Below, piece after piece: positions 6,858 through 16,200 of a stretch of DNA of 63,084 nt. The stretch comes from Verrucomicrobiota bacterium. Its GTDB lineage: Bacteria > Verrucomicrobiota > Verrucomicrobiia > Limisphaerales > UBA8199. The notes under the pieces are model-generated. The model did not search any database, was not told the DNA's origin, and worked only from the letters and a program-made list of their open reading frames with translations. The stretch lies in the NCBI GenBank assembly GCA_003176045.1, contig PSRM01000094.1:1-63084 (forward strand). Direction: 5' to 3'. Numbering within the stretch: the stretch's first letter is position 1; the number at the start of each line of letters is the position of its first letter. Position numbers and translations under genes: made by a program.

Positions 6858-9329
6858 TCACGCAATTTGGCACCAAGCTCGGCCATCAACATTAACGTCT
6901 AACCAGCTAATAGGATTACCATCGCCTCCGGTTAATCCCGTTCCCGCCTGCACCGCCACCACAATCGTCTTATAATTCCTGCCCGTCGGATAACTCGGCC
7001 CTGGATTCAGCGCCGGCGTTTGCCACACCGGAATCACTATCTCCACCTGCGTCGTGCTTCCATCCGTCGCCGTCCGCGACCCATCCGCATTATCCGTCCG
7101 CGCCGCGTAGCTGTAGCCCACCGCCGACCCCTCGATCAGCTCACTCGTAATCGCGTGCCTTAGCTCGTACGGCTTCGCCACATAAGTGGCCGTCCCCGCC
7201 AATCCGCCGCCCACCAGCTCGTAGCACTTGTAATAATCCGCATACACCGTATCCACCTGGAAAAATTTCACGTTCCCGCCGCCGATCCACAAATCCTGCG
7301 CCCCATCGTGCGCATGGTCATCATCCGACTGCGGCGGACCGTGCAATACAATCGCCCGCTTCGCCGATCCATCCTGCGCATCCGTGTAATGTATCCGCTG
7401 CAAGGCCACGGCCTGCTGTTCCGCATGCGACAGCGTCATCGTCACCGACCCCGCCGCCGTGATCGCCGTGCCCGAATCATCCTGCCGATTCAGCAACACC
7501 TTCTCCGCTTTCGCATCGTGCTGTACAAACGTCGTCCCGCCCGTCTCATCGGTCTGATCATAAGTCGTCGAATGCAGCGACGGCTGCACATTTGCGTGCG
7601 TCGTGTTCTCCGCCATCGTATCGCCCCCAAGTTGGGCCACATTCGACGACACATTCCCATCCGTCCGCAACGCCGGATTGTCGTACACCAGCCGGAACCG
7701 CCAAAGCTGCAACAGCTCCTCCAGATCGCCCGGCGCAAGATGTTTCGCCGGACCAAACGCCACCTCCGTGCGCCCGCGGAAGAAATCAATGTGGACCTGC
7801 TGAATTACCGCTTTCATGGCGGTCCAGGACGCGTCGCCGCCCGTCAGGTTCAGACGGTATCGCGGGCCGATGATTGTAGAAACCGCGGACGAGCCGTCCG
7901 CACTCCTCTCCGTAATCACATGCCTCCCCTCATGCTGAAGCTGCGCCAGCGACGTATATATATATTGGGCCAACCCAGCCGGCGCCGTCTCGCCCGGATC
8001 GGAAAATTCCACCGCCGAATAGATCTCGCTGGGCGGCGCCGAGTTCGTCAGCTTCACCCGCACCGATAAACTGTGCGGATTGGTCGCATCCACCACGTGC
8101 AGCTTCCGGTTGTTCGGATCGTACTCCTCATACGTGAACTTCGCCGAGATTGTCACGCGCTGCGACACGATCGGATTCCCCAATCCATCTTCCATCCACG
8201 AACAAACCTCGCCCTTCAAATGCTCGTAAGGAATGGTGCTCGCCCACGTGGACGTCAGGTCCGAGCCGTCTTCCGCTGTCACCTTCACCGACCCATCCAC
8301 GAGCGTCAGAGCGAGGAGCGTGGGAGCGTTGAGTTCCTGCTTCTTCAACTTCCACCACGTCAGCGACGTCGGATCCAACTCCGCCGACGTCACCGTCACC
8401 GACACCCGCGTCTCCTTTGCCCCGCGCAAATCTATCGGACACACCAGCGCCCGCGGCTGCAACAGCGACGCCCCCACCGGATATTGGTCCGTAAAGAAAT
8501 CCGTCCACACCGTCCCGCTCACGTTATTGGTCTTCTGATATTGCAACCCCACCACCGGCACTTGCAGATCGGGGCGCGGCGTGATGTCCGACGATTGATG
8601 CGTCGCCCCATCCGCGTAAGGCAGCGTCAGATCGCTCAGGTTCGCCCGCTGCCGGCAATTGAACGTCGGCGGCGTGGTCGTGTAATCAATCCACGTCACG
8701 GCATCCGGCACCGGCTTGAGGCATATCTGGATCGCGCTCGAACACATCGCCGCCCGCACCGGATAAAATCCCATCTGCCACGGAATGTCTATCGTGCCCG
8801 CCTGCAAATTCACCCCGCACTGCGTCCGCGCGAAATCAATGATCAGCTTCAACTGCAACCCCGTCGGGATAAGCTGGCCCGGATTATAAGTCGTCCCCAT
8901 CCACGTCACCGTGTCATAAGCCTGGAACAGCACCAGGCGCGAAAACCACCCCACCGTCGGCGCCAGCGCCAGGTGTTTATATTTCCATTCCTGCTGGAAC
9001 ACCGTGTTCTCCAGGTCATACCACGCATCCGCAAACACCAGCGTCTGCCCCGGCGCCTGCGTCGCCGCCCTCCTATCCGTCACCTGCCTCCCCTTAAACA
9101 CAATCTCTCCGCCCGAAAACCCTCCGCCCCCCGCCGCCCGATTCCGCCGAATGATGACTTGCCCCTCAAACGGAATCGGCGGATTCGTAATCAGGTTGGA
9201 AACCCCCGGCACCCTCACCGAAAAAGTCGAGCGTGCCTGCGACTTCAGCGAGAGCACCGCATCAGTAAATCCCCAATCCTGGAATGATTTTTCCGTGCCG
9301 GAGTATTCAAGAGTCCAAAAGCTAATCAT
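6858..9329 (-). CDS. Phage tail hub / tip-like protein
   Basis: An 823-aa protein starting MISFWTLEYSGTEKSFQDWG. The N-terminal 250 residues resemble tail hub (gp27/gp44-like or central tail tip) proteins: a short beta barrel with repeated FEGQVIIRRNRA and GEIVFKGRQV strands and an LKLIIDFARTQCGV helix. The rest is beta-rich with Asp/Thr-rich loops. A GAGCGTGGGAGCGTTGAG word near 8310-8330 is read in frame (LNAPTLLALTL). It lies between an unidentified 207-aa gene (with a six-gene + strand island in between) and the terminal tail gene, as expected for the tail tip. The long mirrored ORFs on the + strand are shadows. The structural role is likely; the exact homologue is not certain. Confidence 0.6.
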   Translation of the reverse strand: MISFWTLEYSGTEKSFQDWGFTDAVLSLKSQARSTFSVRVPGVSNLITNPPIPFEGQVIIRRNRAAGGGGFSGGEIVFKGRQVTDRRAATQAPGQTLVFADAWYDLENTVFQQEWKYKHLALAPTVGWFSRLVLFQAYDTVTWMGTTYNPGQLIPTGLQLKLIIDFARTQCGVNLQAGTIDIPWQMGFYPVRAAMCSSAIQICLKPVPDAVTWIDYTTTPPTFNCRQRANLSDLTLPYADGATHQSSDITPRPDLQVPVVGLQYQKTNNVSGTVWTDFFTDQYPVGASLLQPRALVCPIDLRGAKETRVSVTVTSAELDPTSLTWWKLKKQELNAPTLLALTLVDGSVKVTAEDGSDLTSTWASTIPYEHLKGEVCSWMEDGLGNPIVSQRVTISAKFTYEEYDPNNRKLHVVDATNPHSLSVRVKLTNSAPPSEIYSAVEFSDPGETAPAGLAQYIYTSLAQLQHEGRHVITERSADGSSAVSTIIGPRYRLNLTGGDASWTAMKAVIQQVHIDFFRGRTEVAFGPAKHLAPGDLEELLQLWRFRLVYDNPALRTDGNVSSNVAQLGGDTMAENTTHANVQPSLHSTTYDQTDETGGTTFVQHDAKAEKVLLNRQDDSGTAITAAGSVTMTLSHAEQQAVALQRIHYTDAQDGSAKRAIVLHGPPQSDDDHAHDGAQDLWIGGGNVKFFQVDTVYADYYKCYELVGGGLAGTATYVAKPYELRHAITSELIEGSAVGYSYAARTDNADGSRTATDGSTTQVEIVIPVWQTPALNPGPSYPTGRNYKTIVVAVQAGTGLTGGDGNPISWLDVNVDGRAWCQIA

Positions 9330-9594
9330 AGGGTTTCAGGGAAAACTTAATCGCAAACTTAATCGCAAACTTAGTCGTTCTTTTTCAACGCAAAGACGCA
9401 AAGACGCGAAGAAGACACGAATTACACGAATTAACACGAATTCGTGCAAATTCGTGAAATTCGTGTCTTTCTTTTCGTTCATTTTGCCTCTCTGCGCCTT
9501 TGCCTCTTTGCGTCTTTGCGTTAATTTCCCCGACTTCCTCTCCCATCATTTTGCCCTCATCATTTTGCCTCATTTTGTTGTATAATCCTTCCGG
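9330..9594. repeat. Gap with 12-bp array a3 and ACACGAATT words
   Basis: 9342-9379 is a three-unit array of the AACTTAATCGCA type. It is followed by CAAAGACGCAAAGACGCGAA, ACACGAATTAACACGAATTC (about 9418-9470), TTTGCCTCTTTGCGTCTTTG and CATCATTTTGCCCTCATCAT words. It forms the junction between the - strand tail genes and the + strand island. Confidence 0.65.
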
Positions 9595-10104
9595 GTGAAA
9601 TACTGGCTCAAATCCTTGACGCTGTGGCTCGCCGTTGGCGCTTTTCTCGGTGGCATCGTCTCGTTTGCCCTGCGGTCGGACTGGAACCAGCTCCGCCGCC
9701 GCTATTTTCCAAAACACATCATCGAAACCCTCAACTCCCCCGTCCGCATCACCCGCTTCTCCACAAACGGACTGATCACGGTGGATGGGAAAGTACTCCC
9801 CGTCCCTTGCGTCAGCTACCTTGTTTATCCAAAATCGGTCTATGAAGATATACTTCACAACGGCATCGAAATCGGAACGAACGACACCCTTTATTGCCTG
9901 GCTCGTGTTGATCACTGGGATGACAACGACCCGGTCACATTCCATCTGGCCCGCCTGGATCTCTCGAGCGTGCTGACGATATTCAACGGGAGGATTCTCT
10001 ATCGCTGCAAATCCGGTCTCGATCCCCTTCTTTATTTGCAGGCTAAAACTCCTCATCACGAAATTTTGGAACTGGAACGGAATTTGTTGTTTCCGAATTT
10101 CTAA
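9595..10104 (+). CDS. Hypothetical protein with N-terminal membrane anchor
   Basis: 169 aa from a GTG start (GTGAAATACTGG). Residues 8-26 form one hydrophobic segment (LTLWLAVGAFLGGIVSFAL) followed by a soluble domain with no recognised motif. It is the first of six small + strand genes that interrupt the - strand virion cluster. The following gene starts three bases after its stop, so they are co-transcribed. Unlike the surrounding phage genes it carries no repeat words, which suggests an intact host-type gene. No function can be offered. Confidence 0.6.
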   Translation: MKYWLKSLTLWLAVGAFLGGIVSFALRSDWNQLRRRYFPKHIIETLNSPVRITRFSTNGLITVDGKVLPVPCVSYLVYPKSVYEDILHNGIEIGTNDTLYCLARVDHWDDNDPVTFHLARLDLSSVLTIFNGRILYRCKSGLDPLLYLQAKTPHHEILELERNLLFPNF

Positions 10105-10107
10105 GTC

Positions 10108-10449
10108 ATGAAAACCACCCTCACGATCATCGCCACAGCATTGGTCACCTGGCTTCTTATCACTGTTGTCCACGCATTTCACACGGCTTGGCAACACGCG
10201 TGGATGGACAGCAATGTCGAAGTTCCCGGCCGCATGGCCCTCATTGATATCCAAAAAGACATGAACGAGAAGCGATACAATCTCGCGAAAGCCAAGCTCC
10301 AGGTCTTCCTGGATACCTGGCAGAGGTTCGGTGGTGAACCGAAGCGTCCCGGGTACCGTGGCCTCGGTGATATTCTGATTTCGTTTTCCAAACTTGAGAC
10401 AAATGCCGCTCTCACCAATGTGGTAAACGAAAAGGTGCAGAACCATTAG
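10108..10449 (+). CDS. Small membrane-anchored hypothetical protein
   Basis: 113 aa beginning MKTTLTIIATALVTWLLITV, which reads as an N-terminal signal anchor. The remainder is a helical soluble domain (DIQKDMNEKRYNLAKAKLQVFLDTWQRF) that could be a single TPR-like hairpin. It lies 3 bp downstream of the previous gene, in the same apparent operon. Unknown function. Confidence 0.6.
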   Translation: MKTTLTIIATALVTWLLITVVHAFHTAWQHAWMDSNVEVPGRMALIDIQKDMNEKRYNLAKAKLQVFLDTWQRFGGEPKRPGYRGLGDILISFSKLETNAALTNVVNEKVQNH

Positions 10450-10509
10450 GGCAGAACCATTCACATCAAATCGTTCTGGCCTAATTGTCCTGCTAATAAA
10501 ATCCGCAGT

Positions 10510-11100
10510 ATGGCGAAACCTCACCCTCAAAACGTAGAAGGCCCATTCTATGTAGAGGATGGCTGCTGCACTAGTTGCGATGTGCCTCGATCTTTCGCGC
10601 CCGAACTCTTCAAGTACACTGAGGATAATCACTGCTTCATCTATCGGCAGCCGCAGACCCCTGAGGAATTGGAAAAAATGTTTCAAGTGTTGGAAACCCA
10701 GGAGATGATGTGCATCCGCTGCCGCAGCCGGGACCCGGCCCTGCTCAAGCAGCTTCGCAAGCGGCGTTTGGAAAGCGTATGCGACATGAATGACGTTCCT
10801 ATTTCGAGGCGCCTGCGCCGCTGGCTCCTGCCTGTCCTCAGCACGCTTCTGGTAACCATTGGCACAATCGGCGCCTGCACCTGGGGCAGATCCGGGGACG
10901 AGAGAGCGGGCGCGGCAATGGCCCTGGCCTTCTTCTGGTTTCCGATTTCGTTCCTGCTGGCTCTCTGTTCTGCGATCATAACGTGGGCTCGCCGCAAAAC
11001 CTGGCCCCGTACCGACAAGGTGATTGGCGTTGCCCCGTTCATATTGCTCTCCGCCGTGGTTCTGTTTTTCCTGGTTGTGACGTTTGCCCATTGGAAATGA
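10510..11100 (+). CDS. Ferredoxin-like domain fused to three membrane helices
   Basis: 196 aa. The N-terminal 75 residues contain EDGCCTSCDVPRSFAPELF, a later Cys in HCFIYRQPQTPEELEKM, and MMCIRC. This matches a short ferredoxin-type family that carries a CxxCxxxP site and the PQTPEEL motif and may hold a 4Fe-4S cluster. Three hydrophobic segments follow, near residues 104-122, 135-155 and 173-192. The architecture suggests a membrane-bound redox or sensing protein facing the cytoplasm. The family resemblance is by eye; cluster binding is inferred. Confidence 0.6.
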   Translation: MAKPHPQNVEGPFYVEDGCCTSCDVPRSFAPELFKYTEDNHCFIYRQPQTPEELEKMFQVLETQEMMCIRCRSRDPALLKQLRKRRLESVCDMNDVPISRRLRRWLLPVLSTLLVTIGTIGACTWGRSGDERAGAAMALAFFWFPISFLLALCSAIITWARRKTWPRTDKVIGVAPFILLSAVVLFFLVVTFAHWK

Positions 11101-11186
11101 TGCCTTGGCATTATTTTGCCCTCATCATTTTGCCTTTCTTCTTTGCGTCTTTGCCTCTTTGCGTCTTTGCGTTAAGCTGTCTGTCC

Positions 11187-11645
11187 ATGAAGGTCTGCGA
11201 TTATTGCGGGCTGGAAAATGACGACGACGCCGTCGTCTGCAGCGAGTGCGGGACCACTGAATTTTGGCATCCGGAGACCGCTACATTTGCGGGAGAAGGT
11301 CCCGCCCCGTTTGCATCGCAAGCCGGGCCCGCGCAAACCAGCACACCGCCTTCGGAATTTCGCGACCCGACCCCGGAGGAAATGAAGCAGGACCTCGTCA
11401 CCCTGCTCACCTGTCCGACCATTGCCGAAGCGGACCTCGTCGTCAGTGAACTCACCGTCGTTGGGATTGACGCGTTCATTCCGGATGAAACCATGAGCCA
11501 GACCTTCGCCCCATACACCTTCGGCGCCGTCCGCGTCCAGGTCGCCCCGAGCGATTACGAATTGGCCAAAGCCTTCCTCTCCGCGCCGCCCGAACAGGGT
11601 CAGGAACCGGATCAAAAAGGCACGGCTGAGGCCCCGCCAGCGTGA
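11187..11645 (+). CDS. Zinc-ribbon plus DUF2007-like protein
   Basis: 152 aa. The start at the ATG of MKVCDYCGLENDDDAVVCSE gives a zinc ribbon with CxxC...CxxC spacing at residues 4-24. A Pro-rich linker follows, then a C-terminal domain (TCPTIAEADLVVSELTVVGI...GAVRVQVAPSDYELAKAFL) that fits the DUF2007 putative signal-transducing fold. A longer reading from 10983 would run through TTGCGTCTTTGC words and is rejected. It lies 3 bp before the next gene, so one operon. Metal binding is likely; partner unknown. Confidence 0.7.
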   Translation: MKVCDYCGLENDDDAVVCSECGTTEFWHPETATFAGEGPAPFASQAGPAQTSTPPSEFRDPTPEEMKQDLVTLLTCPTIAEADLVVSELTVVGIDAFIPDETMSQTFAPYTFGAVRVQVAPSDYELAKAFLSAPPEQGQEPDQKGTAEAPPA

Positions 11646-11648
11646 AAC

Positions 11649-11948
11649 ATGGACGGGATCGTAAAGCAGAGAAGTCCCTTTGAATGGTTGCCATTGGTCA
11701 TGGCCTGGATCGGATTTGTTCTCTGTGCCTTTTTTCATGCGCAGCGTTCGGGATTTCTGTTTCAACCTCTCGATCGCTTTATCCAGCACCATCTTGAAGC
11801 GTTCGTGCATTGGACTATCCTAATCAGCGGCTTCGGTGTTGTTGCAGGCATTGTTTTTCAGCTTAAGCGTCCAAGCAGGATTGTTGGTCTCGGTATTGCG
11901 TTTTCGACTCTTGTGTTTCTGTGGGCGGCGATTTGGTCCCCGCTCTGA
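11649..11948 (+). CDS. Small integral membrane protein
   Basis: 99 aa with three hydrophobic segments: WLPLVMAWIGFVLCAFF, WTILISGFGVVAGIVF and GLGIAFSTLVFLWAAIW. No motif is recognised. It overlaps or abuts its neighbours on both sides, so it belongs to the + strand island operon. Confidence 0.55.
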   Translation: MDGIVKQRSPFEWLPLVMAWIGFVLCAFFHAQRSGFLFQPLDRFIQHHLEAFVHWTILISGFGVVAGIVFQLKRPSRIVGLGIAFSTLVFLWAAIWSPL

Positions 11949-11956
11949 ATGCCCCC

Positions 11957-12340
11957 ATGTTTTTCGTGCCGCTACTAAGAGCCGTCCGCTGTTTTGGCGC
12001 TCCGCTAGTTATCCTTTTTACGCCAAAGGTGCTGCGGCTCGATACTGCGGTGGGAAAGCTCCTCGTTACTTGGTTTGCGTTCACGTGGATCCCTTATTCC
12101 CTGATCCGACCATCCGCAATCTTTTGGCCGTTCTTTTGTGTATATGCGGCTCTGAACCTGGGCGCTATTGTGGTGGTCCTCATCGGATGGATGACGTATT
12201 CGAACCGCTGGGGATGGGAGGACATTATTCCAGGATTGCTACTTCTCAATGCCGCCCTCCAACCTGTTTCCGTTCTGCTCTTGCGCCACTTCCGAACTGC
12301 CGCCGCCAAACGCGTTGAATTAAAAACCGAGCCTTCATGA
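11957..12340 (+). CDS. Small integral membrane protein
   Basis: 127 aa from the ATG of MFFVPLLRAVRCF. An upstream ATG at 11921 would overlap the previous gene and adds no similarity. Hydrophobic segments cover about residues 30-46, 52-78 and 92-110, and the C-terminus is charged (RVELKTEPS). It is the last gene of the + strand island. A REP-like element follows directly after the stop and may end the transcript. Function unknown. Confidence 0.55.
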   Translation: MFFVPLLRAVRCFGAPLVILFTPKVLRLDTAVGKLLVTWFAFTWIPYSLIRPSAIFWPFFCVYAALNLGAIVVVLIGWMTYSNRWGWEDIIPGLLLLNAALQPVSVLLLRHFRTAAAKRVELKTEPS

Positions 12341-12450
12341 ATCGCGCTTTCAGCGCTCAGATGGTTATTCGGGCGGTTTTCCCAGGGCGGCTCCCGCTGA
12401 GCGGGATTGCCCTGGGCTTATATGAAACGGGCCGTCGGCCCTCATGAAGG
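12338..12450. repeat. REP-like element (GAATCGCGCTTTCAGCGCTC family), copy 1
   Basis: The hairpins CGCTTTCAGCG, CCCAGGG...CCCTGGG and GGGCCGTCGGCCC follow one another. Copies with the same building blocks lie at 17023-17130 (inverted) and 41291-41405. Closely similar elements are widespread in Verrucomicrobia and Planctomycetes. It sits between the + strand island and the - strand gene. Confidence 0.7.
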
Positions 12451-12496
12451 GATAGCTGGCCTTCCCTTCGTTCGTTTACTTCTGTTCGCCTCCGAA

Positions 12497-12529
12497 AAAT
12501 CATAAATCATAAATCATAAATCATAAATC
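12497..12529. repeat. 7-bp tandem array (AATCATA type)
   Basis: Four units of AATCATA lie directly beyond the 3' end of the 12533-13156 gene. The complementary orientation (TTTATGA) occurs at the 5' side of other - strand genes. Confidence 0.8.
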
Positions 12530-12532
12530 GCC

Positions 12533-13156
12533 TCAGCCCGTTCCCGGCATCACCCGCATCTGCGCCGCCGCCGCCATCCCGCCGCTCAGCTCCCGCATCC
12601 GATTATTCACCGCCTCCAACTCTCTCCTGAACCCCTCGATGGCGAGGGCCGCGTTCGCGTGCGCAACCGTCGTATCCGCCAGCAGCTTGAGCACGCTGTC
12701 CCACGCGGCTTTGGTTTTGTCGCGGTGTCCCCCAAGCGCCTCGCCCAGCATCGCCACCTGCAGCTCCTCCCCGGGAGCGCCGTGACCAGGCGACGCAGCT
12801 CCTTGCCTTCGGAGAGCGGCTCTCTGAGCCGCAACAGCCCCGAACGCATCGGCGCCTCCGAAATTCTCCACCGTGCTCTGCCCTCCGGACGTGCTGCGGG
12901 TCGGAGACCCGCGCTCCGGCGCTTCGCCCCCGCGCCCGCGCGGACGAGGCCGTCCGCCCCTCCTTACGCGCTCGGCTCCCCCAGGACCATGCGCCGCCTC
13001 TTCCTCTTGCAGTCGTTCCCCCTTCGCGTCCTTTGCGCCCTTCGTGTGAGTTCTCTCGCGGGAGAAAGCTTTTCCCTCACGCAAAGGCCGCGAAGGCCGC
13101 GAAGGTCTGCGGACTTTGTCTTTCACTTTGTCTTTCACTTTGTCTGCTGTTTTCAT
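12533..13156 (-). CDS. Hypothetical virion-cluster protein with repeat-derived N-terminus
   Basis: 207 aa. Residues 1-16 (MKTADKVKDKVKDKVR) are a translated 12-bp array, and residues 17-90 are Arg/Glu/Gly-rich sequence from further words (GCAAAGGCCGCGAAGGCCGC). Only the C-terminal ~115 residues look native: STVENFGGADAFGAVAAQ, then a helical segment AWDSVLKLLADTTVAHANAA...ELEAVNNRMRELSGGM. Its place between the tail fibre and the tail hub is where a tape measure is usual, but it is far too short for one. It may be a small chaperone-like protein or the remnant end of a tape measure. The true start is uncertain. Confidence 0.4.
   Translation of the reverse strand: MKTADKVKDKVKDKVRRPSRPSRPLREGKAFSRERTHTKGAKDAKGERLQEEEAAHGPGGAERVRRGGRPRPRGRGGEAPERGSPTRSTSGGQSTVENFGGADAFGAVAAQRAALRRQGAASPGHGAPGEELQVAMLGEALGGHRDKTKAAWDSVLKLLADTTVAHANAALAIEGFRRELEAVNNRMRELSGGMAAAAQMRVMPGTG
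13113..13145. repeat. 12-bp array a4 (TTTCACTTTGTC type)
   Basis: A 33-bp, three-unit array identical to those at 24125, 32550 and 37475 over the shared length. It lies at the start of the 12533-13156 frame and would be translated as KDKV repeats. Confidence 0.85.
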
Positions 13157-13245
13157 CGAGCATTGAGCATTGAGCAGTTAGCATTTTTCATTTGCACCGA
13201 CGCGCTCCTTTCACGTTTCACGTTTCACGTTTCACGTTTCACGTT

Positions 13246-16200
13246 TCAAAATCCCCCCGACGACCATCCAACGTAAGCGCCGGAGATCGAGACATTCCCC
13301 TGATTCGACACACACATCGAAATCGGCGTCCCCTTCGGCACAAACACCGATACCGCCGTGTTGCTCGACGATGTAAACGTGCCCGAGGTCCCAAACACCA
13401 CCGACGCCTTGTAATTGCTGGCCGCTCCATTCGTATAAACCGTGAACGAAATATTCGTCGCCGGCGAAATCGTCGTGTAACTCATCCACACATACAAATT
13501 CGTCAGCGTATAGTCATACGGCAGCGCCACGGAGCCCGCCGCAATCGTGCTCAACCCACCCAGAAACAGGCTGTTGGCGCCCGCGTTCGGCGGCCAGAAC
13601 GAGCCGCCAGGCTGGATCGTCCCGTTCTGCACCGTGCCCACAAACATCGGCAGCCGCGACAGATTCGTCAGTCCACTCCCGTTCCCGCTTGCCGTCCCCG
13701 CAAAGCTTATGTTGCCCAACACTCCATCCAGCGTCACGTTCGCCCCCGCATTGGTTGGCCCGAGCGTCGCGGCGCCATTCGTCAGCGTGATCCAGTTGCC
13801 CGTGGCAAAATTCGTGTTGCGCAAACCACCGGTCCACACCGACCCGCGATTAGTTGTGATCCCATCGAGCGTCAGGCCCGATGCCGCCGCGTTCGTCAGC
13901 ACCGCCTCGGGCACCGTGCCTGAGGTGAAGTTGCCGGCGTTGAGATTGGTTAGTCCATTGCCATCGCCGATAAATCCGGGCGTGTGGTTGCCCACCTGAA
14001 TGAACGTGCCCATCTTGTTTGTCGCCGCCGCTCCGCCGCTCACTTGCGGCACACTCAACAAACCATTCCCATTTGCATCCGCGCCGAACTGCACAAAATC
14101 TCCTGTGCCCGGTGCCGTGATGTTCAGCACCCCACCCGATTGCGTCACGGTCACCCCGCCATCGCTCAAAGCTTTGGCGGTCACGTTAGTAAGATTGACC
14201 CCATTATATATATTGGGCCCCAACAACCCGACCGAAGGCGTCGCGAAAAATGTCCCGCTGGTCAACGTAGTGCCCGCCAATTGATTCCCCGACAGCATCA
14301 CCGTCCCGCCGCCCGATCCGCCCACGCACAACGTGCCGCCTCCATGCGCCTGGCAGCCCGAAATCACCAGGTGCGGATACTGATTGGCCGTGCCGATATT
14401 TTGCAGGCTCACCACCGCGTTGGCATCGCCTGTGTCCGGGATGGCATCGCAGGCCGTGACGATCACGTTCGTATTGTTCTCATCCAGGTCCAACTCAAAC
14501 ACGCCCTGGGCGCCTTTGATAAGCGCGCTACCCACGTTCATTCCATCCAGCGCCACCGCCGGCGACAAATTGGATTTCTTGAAGCCGTCCAGGTAGAAAT
14601 TCCCAATCTGAAACGATCTCGCCGGAGTCGAGCCCACGTTCATATCCGCGATGCTCGAGTTGCGAATATCCTTGAACGTCGCGCTGTACACGTAACCCGT
14701 GTCCCCGTATGTGTGGGTATCCGGCGTGTCCAGGAACGAAATCGAGAGCGACCCGCCGCCGCCCCCCTGAAAATCCTGCACGTCCAGCGTCCGGATAAAA
14801 TAGCCCGGCACCGACCATTGCGAATTGTCGGCGTCCCCTTCGTTCAAGTTCAATGCCAGTTCGTTGTCGTCGCAATTGGCCGAGCGGCAGTGATACACCT
14901 TCACGCTGTCGAAATTTCCCCAGAAATGAAACGCGTCGTGCGACACATTATGATTGGTGGCCGCCACGTTGTTGCTGGCCACGCAGCTTTCCAGCAAGAC
15001 ATTGCCAAGGCTGGCCAGCAAAAACGCATAGTGCCGGCTACCGATCGTGGTCACATTCCGCAGCGTCACGTTGTCGCCGACCGCCACCAGCACGCAGTGG
15101 TTCCAGGTGGACTTGGTGAGGTCCGTCAGGTTCATGATGTACTCATATTGCTGCGCCGGGTTCTGATTGAGCGTCAAGTTCTCGACCACCACATTCGTGC
15201 AGCCGATTGGCGAGATGGCCGTCCCGGTCCATTTGCAATTCCAAAGCACCGGAGTGTTGGCGCCGCCGGCCAGGTAAAGCCCTGCCCCCGGCAGCCCGCG
15301 CAGTCGCAGGTTGCTCCTGAGCGTCAGCCCGGTCGAAATCAGCGTGGGCCGCTCGATGATGACCTCCACCGGCCCATTCGTCGCCTGGTCAATGGCGCCT
15401 TGCAGTTTGGCCCGGTCATCGTGCCCGCCGCCCAGCACCAGGTCGCTGTCGCCGGAGCAGCCGAGCTTTGAGCTGTAGATGACGTTGGTGGAAAGGACAT
15501 TGGTGAGAGTGGCGGCGTTGTTGGTGGCCAGGGATTGGAGGATGGGACTGATGAGACTGATGGGACTTATGTTGGTGAGACCTGCGCCATTGCCGATGAT
15601 GGATGGAGAAACAATCGGGTTTGTGATGGTGCCGCTCAGTGAGGCGGCGTTCATGTTCGTGCCCAGGGCCAAATTGATCGGGCCAGCAAGGTTGGTGCCC
15701 TGGTAATTTGTGGCTGCGACTAAGTTTCCGATTAAGTTTCCGACGAAGTTTCCGGCAAAGTTTCCATTGGTGCTGCTCGGAATCCCCGTCAGCACCTGAC
15801 TGTTCGTTAGCCCCGCTGTGTTCGTGAGCCCGGAGCCGTTGCCGACGAAATTTCCTACGAAGCTTCCGGCGAAGTTATTTCCTGCATTGGTAAGCTGATG
15901 GGGAAACGAGTCTGTCGAAATCGAAAACACATCCACGATCCCGCTACGCTGGATGCGCACATCGGCGGCATTCGTGATGCTCGGATCACCCGGCCAGAAA
16001 ATGTTCATGGCCTGTGGCAGGCCAGCGAAGGTGATTTGGTAATTGCCGGCCACCAAATTCGTCACGGCCAGGGCAGTCACCCCCGAGGGCGTATTCGTCG
16101 GATAAACCGTGATCGGTCCCGAATAGGCGATATTGGTCCCATAGAAACCAAGCGGCCCATCCAGAGGCGTGATCGTAATCGCCCGCGCCGCGCCCGAGCC

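Noticed and set aside
8073..9287. 404-codon + strand ORF opposite the tail hub gene
   Set aside because: Arg/His/Pro-rich shadow of the hub gene without start context or fold; the same applies to 7308-8069.
9385..11091. 568-codon - strand ORF opposite the + strand island
   Set aside because: It mirrors the coherent + strand genes, and its last part reads through repeat words.
12533..13156. Calling this gene a tape measure protein
   Set aside because: It is too short and the N-terminal half is repeat-derived; kept as hypothetical.
13984..15471. 495-codon + strand ORF opposite the tail fibre gene
   Set aside because: Its composition mirrors the beta-helix gene; no domain or ribosome site.
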